Positions 60,122 through 64,000 of a DNA stretch of 64,000 nt are shown here, piece after piece; within the stretch, counting starts at the first letter, position 1; the number at the start of each line of letters is the position of its first letter. The position numbers were made by a program, and so were the translations under genes. The notes below the pieces were generated by a model. That model ran no database searches and was not told where the DNA came from. It was given only the letters and a program-made list of their open reading frames with translations. Origin of the DNA: JAFNAG01 sp963721405 (lineage in GTDB: Bacteria; Acidobacteriota; UBA6911); NCBI GenBank assembly GCA_963721405.1, contig CAVRJA010000014.1, positions 310,001-374,000 on the forward strand. The letters are read 5' to 3'.

Positions 60122-62389
60122 TTGCATCAACAAAAGGCAATCACTAGGCATCAAAGTCCCCCGAAGGCTGCACTCACCAGGTATCTGGCACGCTGCGTCC
60201 AAGGGGGACTATACTTGATTTTGCTCACTCCACTTATGATGTGGTCGGGGTTCCAATTTCCCCATCTCACAGCCAAAGTGTTGGGATTTCAGATTTTAGT
60301 AGAATTGATGATAGCTTGCGCCCTAATCTTGGGTCTGACGGAAACGCCACGCGAGGGCTATAAGCTGACAGTTCTGTCCTCCACCTTTTTTGTTGCCCTA
60401 GCGGCAATGCTCGGATGCCTGCTTCTTTCTTCTGCGGCTGGCGTGGATCTGAATAGAAGCCTTTGGGGATTTGTCGATCGCCAGGACGGCTTCGTGCTCA
60501 TATTGCATTTTTGTGCTTGGCTATCGATCCTTGCCTGGTTTTCGCGGCGCCAGGAGCCTGGCGGTGCGAAGCCGGGGTCGATTCCGTTCACAAAACTAGA
60601 TATCCGCTCCTATTTGGCATTTTCCTTTGCTGTGAGCGTGGCAGTCGCCCTGACGGCAATCTGGGAATCGCCAGTCAAGTTCGACGGTTTCCCCCGTCCC
60701 TTCATCGAGATTCTTTCTTCGCCGATCAGGCTGAGTGGTGTTTTCGGCAATCCGGTTGCGATCGGTCCCTACTTGCTCATTCATTTCTTTTACGGTTTTT
60801 ATTTCCTGCTGACGACGAAGAGGATATCGTTTACCGCCTCCGGCGAATCTGGCGCAAATTCATGGCGTGGAACTGCCCGTCGTGCGGCACCTTACATCCG
60901 TTGGGTAGTGGTGGCAGTTGCCGAAATCGTAATTCTCTTGGTGATCGCGGCGGGCCAAACCAGGGGAGTGATTTTTGGCCTGGCTCTTGGTTTGTTCATC
61001 AGTCTGGCACTGCTTGTTTTTGGTCTTCCGACCCGAGGCTTCATCCGGGCGGCTGGGGCCGTCTTTGTGCTCTGTCTGGTGGCAGGTGCTGCACTCGTCT
61101 GGCATTATCGTGACAGCAGTTTTGTAGCACAAAATCCACTCCTGCAACGCCTGACTCATATTTCCGCTTCAGAAAGTGTGGCCACCTCCGAACGCCTCTT
61201 AACCTGGAAAAGTGGCGTTCGCGGCTTCGGGGATCACCCGGTCCTCGGATGGGGCCATGACAACGTCTACTATGCCTTGAACAAGTATTACGACCCTCGC
61301 CATGTGCAGTACAGCCCTTTCCTGCTGCAAACGGAGGCGACCTGGTTCGATAAGAGCCACAATTTTTATATCGACTTGCTGGTCGAACGCGGAATCGTTG
61401 GATTCCTTGCGTACCTGGCCTTGCTTGGGGTCATTGCCGTGAGTCTTTGGCGCATGCCCGACCGGCGCCTTGCCATCTGCCTCGCGGGAGCAATGATCGC
61501 TTATCTCGCCAGCCTTGCAGTCGCCTTTGACAGCTTCGGATCGCTTTTCGGATTTTTCCTCACCCTGGGTTGTATTGGTTCCCTTGGAAACCTGGAGCCA
61601 GTGGCTCGAATCAAGGCACTTTTCGAGAGGAAACATCCGACTGCCAAAAGAAATCCAAAACAAGTTGAGCCGGTCCGGAGGGCGCCGGCGCTCAAGATCA
61701 TGCTCGTGCTGGTGCTGTTGGGAATCGGCTTGTACCTGCAGGTGGAAATGGCAATTGCCAATCACAAGTGTCTTCAGGCGCAGGCGGCTTTTGCGCAGGA
61801 TCCCGGCATTGGGGTCGCGCTTTATCAGGATGCATTCGAGCATTTCTCCCCCTATGACGCGAAGGAGAAGCTCAATTGTGCTTACCTGATCGTCAACAGC
61901 GTGATCAACAAGCGGCAGTCGTCTCGGGCATTCGAGGCCGGCCCGCTCATCATGCGGCTCACCCGGGAGGCGCTGGCTGCTCACCCGCAGGATGTGGCCT
62001 TCTACATGGTTCTCAACGACATGTATAACGGCCTGGCCATTTATGTGAGTCGCGATTACGCGCGGGATGCGGAGACCTTCGGTAGGAAGGCCCTGGAATT
62101 GGGCCCGAATCGGCAGGACGTGATGTTCCAGCTGGGGCGGACCTATGTGATCCAAAACCAGGCCGGCCTGGCCGTGGAACTAAACCGGCGCATGCTCCGG
62201 AATGCCGAGTTTCCCTTAGGGCACTGGCTCCTTGGGCTTTCTTTGCTGCAAAACAACCAGCGGGACGAAGCCAAACAGGAGATCCGCAAGGCAATCGCGA
62301 TGGGGTACTCACTCAACGCCAATGATGTCACTACACTGAAGGGGTTGCTCGGAGAAGCGGAATTTTCCGAAATGACCACAGCCAAGTAA
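60122..62389 (+). CDS. O-antigen ligase/polymerase-like membrane protein with TPR tail
   Basis: 755 residues. About ten hydrophobic helices occupy the first 480 residues. The large loop carries ERLLTWKSGVRGFGDHPVLG and WFDKSHNFYIDLLVERGIVG, the hallmark of the Wzy_C/WaaL superfamily, including the Asp-His-Pro-Val region. After the last helix comes a soluble tail with TPR-like helices (ALELGPNRQDVMFQLGRTY). Such proteins ligate or polymerise lipid-linked glycans in the periplasm. The TTG start is the best available but has no strong ribosome binding site. A fragment of a close relative lies at 50459. A strong terminator follows. Confidence 0.87.
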   Translation: MHQQKAITRHQSPPKAALTRYLARCVQGGLYLILLTPLMMWSGFQFPHLTAKVLGFQILVELMIACALILGLTETPREGYKLTVLSSTFFVALAAMLGCLLLSSAAGVDLNRSLWGFVDRQDGFVLILHFCAWLSILAWFSRRQEPGGAKPGSIPFTKLDIRSYLAFSFAVSVAVALTAIWESPVKFDGFPRPFIEILSSPIRLSGVFGNPVAIGPYLLIHFFYGFYFLLTTKRISFTASGESGANSWRGTARRAAPYIRWVVVAVAEIVILLVIAAGQTRGVIFGLALGLFISLALLVFGLPTRGFIRAAGAVFVLCLVAGAALVWHYRDSSFVAQNPLLQRLTHISASESVATSERLLTWKSGVRGFGDHPVLGWGHDNVYYALNKYYDPRHVQYSPFLLQTEATWFDKSHNFYIDLLVERGIVGFLAYLALLGVIAVSLWRMPDRRLAICLAGAMIAYLASLAVAFDSFGSLFGFFLTLGCIGSLGNLEPVARIKALFERKHPTAKRNPKQVEPVRRAPALKIMLVLVLLGIGLYLQVEMAIANHKCLQAQAAFAQDPGIGVALYQDAFEHFSPYDAKEKLNCAYLIVNSVINKRQSSRAFEAGPLIMRLTREALAAHPQDVAFYMVLNDMYNGLAIYVSRDYARDAETFGRKALELGPNRQDVMFQLGRTYVIQNQAGLAVELNRRMLRNAEFPLGHWLLGLSLLQNNQRDEAKQEIRKAIAMGYSLNANDVTTLKGLLGEAEFSEMTTAK

Positions 62390-62416
62390 GCAGAGCAGCA
62401 CTCCGGCGAAATTGAG

Positions 62417-62447
62417 AAAGCCCCTGGGCACGTGCCCAGGGGCTTTT
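62417..62447 (+). terminator. Strong Rho-independent terminator
   Basis: AAAGCCCCTGGGCAC directly followed by its exact complement GTGCCCAGGGGCTTT, then T-rich sequence, 27 bases after the ligase-like stop codon. It marks the end of the rightward glycan operon. Confidence 0.85.
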
Positions 62448-62638
62448 CGTGTCTCTGGGGCCTTCGCCCGTTTTGACCGCGAGTTTATAGCCGCAAAACA
62501 ATCTCTGAAACTCTTTCGAACGAACGCTGCCCTTGGAGATTTCAAGCGGGGACGGTCTCCGCCCATGTGAATCGAGAACTATCCTATGGCGATGCCCCAA
62601 AATAATAGTCACACCCGATCGGGTACGCTACATTAGAA

Positions 62639-62659
62639 GGGCTGAAGCCCGTCCCCACT
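62639..62659. repeat. Single arm of the GGGCTGAAGCCC element
   Basis: GGGCTGAAGCCCGTCCCCAC, identical to one arm of the inverted repeat at 7749-7768. The second arm is missing. Confidence 0.6.
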
Positions 62660-62711
62660 AAAGTGCATGCCTGCAAGCCCGACCGCCGCAAGGGTCGCTT
62701 ATCTCGCCGGG

Positions 62712-63605
62712 TCACCGCTGCGGCTGGCGGGTGCCGTTGCCGTACTTCACGACCTTGCGCGCGTTCATGTCGTAGACGTCGCCGGCGGAGAGCACGAAAT
62801 ACGGCTTTTCCCACGGCTGGTACAGGCGCGTGTTGTCGTGGACCGCGACCTTCCACGTCCCCAGGACCTCGAACGTGTCTCCCTTCACGACGATCGCCGT
62901 GTCCTCCGAGAGCCCGATGCCGAGCAGCTCCGGGAATTTCTTGATCACCGGGATCAGATCGTCCCAGCGGTTGCGCGCGTTGATGTGCTGGTCGATCGCC
63001 GAACGGCGCAGAAAGGCGAAGGCCTTCTGGTGCTCGGGTTCCGGCGCCATGACGACATTGGGTCCCGAGATCGCGCCCCGGACCAGGTAATCGCCCTGGA
63101 TCGTCGCGCCGGCGGACGATCCGCCGATCACACCGCCGCGCTCCAGCACCTTGTGGAATTCCCTGTAGGTCAGCGTGTTAGCGTAGGAATCGACAATGTT
63201 CCACTGCCGGCCGCCGTCGAACCAGACGGCGTTCGCCTGCCGCAGGTTCTTGACGAACTCTTCGGTGTCGGCGATCTTCGGGTCATGGGTGTGCAGCATG
63301 GTGACGTTCTTCAATCCCCGTTTTTTCCACGCGGCGACGACGTCCTCCTCCTTGTACACCCGCACCGAACCGTCCTGGCTCTTGTTGCCCCCGGCCGTTG
63401 GCACGATTACGAAACGGGCGTCCGGCCCGCCGGCAAGCTGGATGAAACGGTCATAGATGGCGGGATCCCTCATGTTGCCGCCGACGATGACCAGTGTGCC
63501 GTTCGGCGGCCCGTATTCGGGCTTGGACTGGCCGAACGAGACGGCTCCAATCAGAAACGTGAAAATGATGGCGGACTTGAAATGGTTGTAGGCTCTCTTG
63601 TGCAT
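62712..63605 (-). CDS. Cyanophycinase-like peptidase (S51 family), exported
   Basis: 297 residues. A signal peptide (KRAYNHFKSAIIFTFLIGAV) is followed by LVIVGGNMRDPAIYDRFIQL, then FVIVPTAGG, and the serine nucleophile motif GGVIGGSSAGATIQGD near residue 142. These are hallmarks of cyanophycinases and related exported S51 peptidases. Whether cyanophycin is the substrate is unknown, and no cyanophycin synthetase is present. ATG 63605 is supported by AGGGAGGA 4 bases upstream. Opposite strand to the glycan operon, with its own promoter upstream. Confidence 0.87.
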   Translation of the reverse strand: MHKRAYNHFKSAIIFTFLIGAVSFGQSKPEYGPPNGTLVIVGGNMRDPAIYDRFIQLAGGPDARFVIVPTAGGNKSQDGSVRVYKEEDVVAAWKKRGLKNVTMLHTHDPKIADTEEFVKNLRQANAVWFDGGRQWNIVDSYANTLTYREFHKVLERGGVIGGSSAGATIQGDYLVRGAISGPNVVMAPEPEHQKAFAFLRRSAIDQHINARNRWDDLIPVIKKFPELLGIGLSEDTAIVVKGDTFEVLGTWKVAVHDNTRLYQPWEKPYFVLSAGDVYDMNARKVVKYGNGTRQPQR

Positions 63606-63730
63606 CGATCCTCCCTGGTTGTTGGTAGTATGCAGAATATAACCGCAGAAGGCGCCAGGATCGCAAAGAAAAAATCAAAAACGGATGTGCTGCCAGGAAT
63701 GACCCGAATAGAAGGAAGTTAATCGGGAGG

Positions 63731-64000
63731 TCAGTCCCGCGCGAGGCCGGCGCGCGACTGTTGGACGGCCACGAACCGATCGTGCTGGTCCACTTTCGCG
63801 AGCGCGAGAATCTCGGGGCTTGGAGCGTACTCTGGAACGATCTCCTGCAGCTTGGCGACCAGCCGGTGGACATTTTTCGCGGCGACGATGCCGGCGAGCT
63901 CGTCGAGCCAGGTGTTGACCTGTTTCGGATCAACCCGGCCCCCATCGAACACATGAATCTTATCGTGCGCCGTCGGCTTCAGTCCCTCGGCGTCGAAGCG
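63731..64000 (-). CDS. C-terminus of a WbpM/FlaA1-like nucleotide-sugar dehydratase
   Basis: Only the last 89 codons lie in the window. They encode KIHVFDGGRVDPKQVNTWLD, then VAKLQEIVPEYAPSPEILAL, the typical end of the large membrane-bound 4,6-dehydratases of the WbpM/CapD type (the VPEY motif is diagnostic). Such proteins make UDP-4-keto-6-deoxy-GlcNAc, the precursor of QuiNAc or FucNAc type sugars, so the gene would supply the neighbouring transferases. The catalytic part lies beyond the window end. Confidence 0.75.
   Translation of the reverse strand, partial: RFDAEGLKPTAHDKIHVFDGGRVDPKQVNTWLDELAGIVAAKNVHRLVAKLQEIVPEYAPSPEILALAKVDQHDRFVAVQQSRAGLARD

Overview
The window is bacterial, mostly GC-rich, with many GTG and TTG starts. 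It is probably from a soil-type bacterium of the Acidobacteriota or a similar lineage. That placement is inference from gene content (YhaO/YhaN-like nuclease pair, Y-family plus DnaE-type mutasome genes, a secreted protein with a PCRLLDTR motif, many short palindromic and GTCTAA/GAGTCA repeats); there is no rRNA marker. No tRNA, rRNA or CRISPR array was recognised.

Bases 1-19,863 are housekeeping and repair genes: the end of a YhaO-like metallophosphoesterase and a YhaN-like ATPase, a small exported protein, a large class A penicillin-binding protein, proline dehydrogenase, an SDR oxidoreductase, homoserine dehydrogenase with an aminotransferase, a pterin carbinolamine dehydratase, a DUF72 protein, then a Y-family polymerase lacking two catalytic acids followed by a DnaE-type error-prone polymerase (an ImuB/ImuC-like pair). 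A frameshifted Uma2 gene and a decayed copy of the dnaE 3' end follow. The gaps here are full of repeats, some supplying start codons, stop codons or C-terminal residues.

Bases 19,864-64,000 are a large surface-polysaccharide locus: a Wzz-like chain-length protein, two Wzx flippases, two Wzy/ligase-type membrane proteins, about eight glycosyltransferases, methyltransferases and nucleotide-sugar enzymes. Two sub-pathways are clear: a WbpG-HisH2-HisF2 trio expected to turn an acetamido sugar into an acetamidino sugar, inside an AT-rich island at about 38,060-44,020, and a three-gene set for UDP-N-acetyl-L-fucosamine followed by a WbuB-like transferase (44,991-49,436). The locus ends with a secreted protein, an asparagine synthase, a Wzy/ligase with a TPR tail, a cyanophycinase-like peptidase and the C-terminus of a WbpM-like dehydratase.

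Between 21,900 and 35,330 the locus is a mosaic of transposase remnants (three decayed copies of one family), an intact-looking ISL3-type element with an 8-bp target duplication, and single glycan genes. A 15-bp motif (TTCTTAAATCACCTC and variants) lies before five of these genes and in inverted orientation after two, as if single genes had moved as cassettes. This arrangement, the catalytically altered Y-family polymerase, and the gene-boundary repeats are the main points for follow-up.
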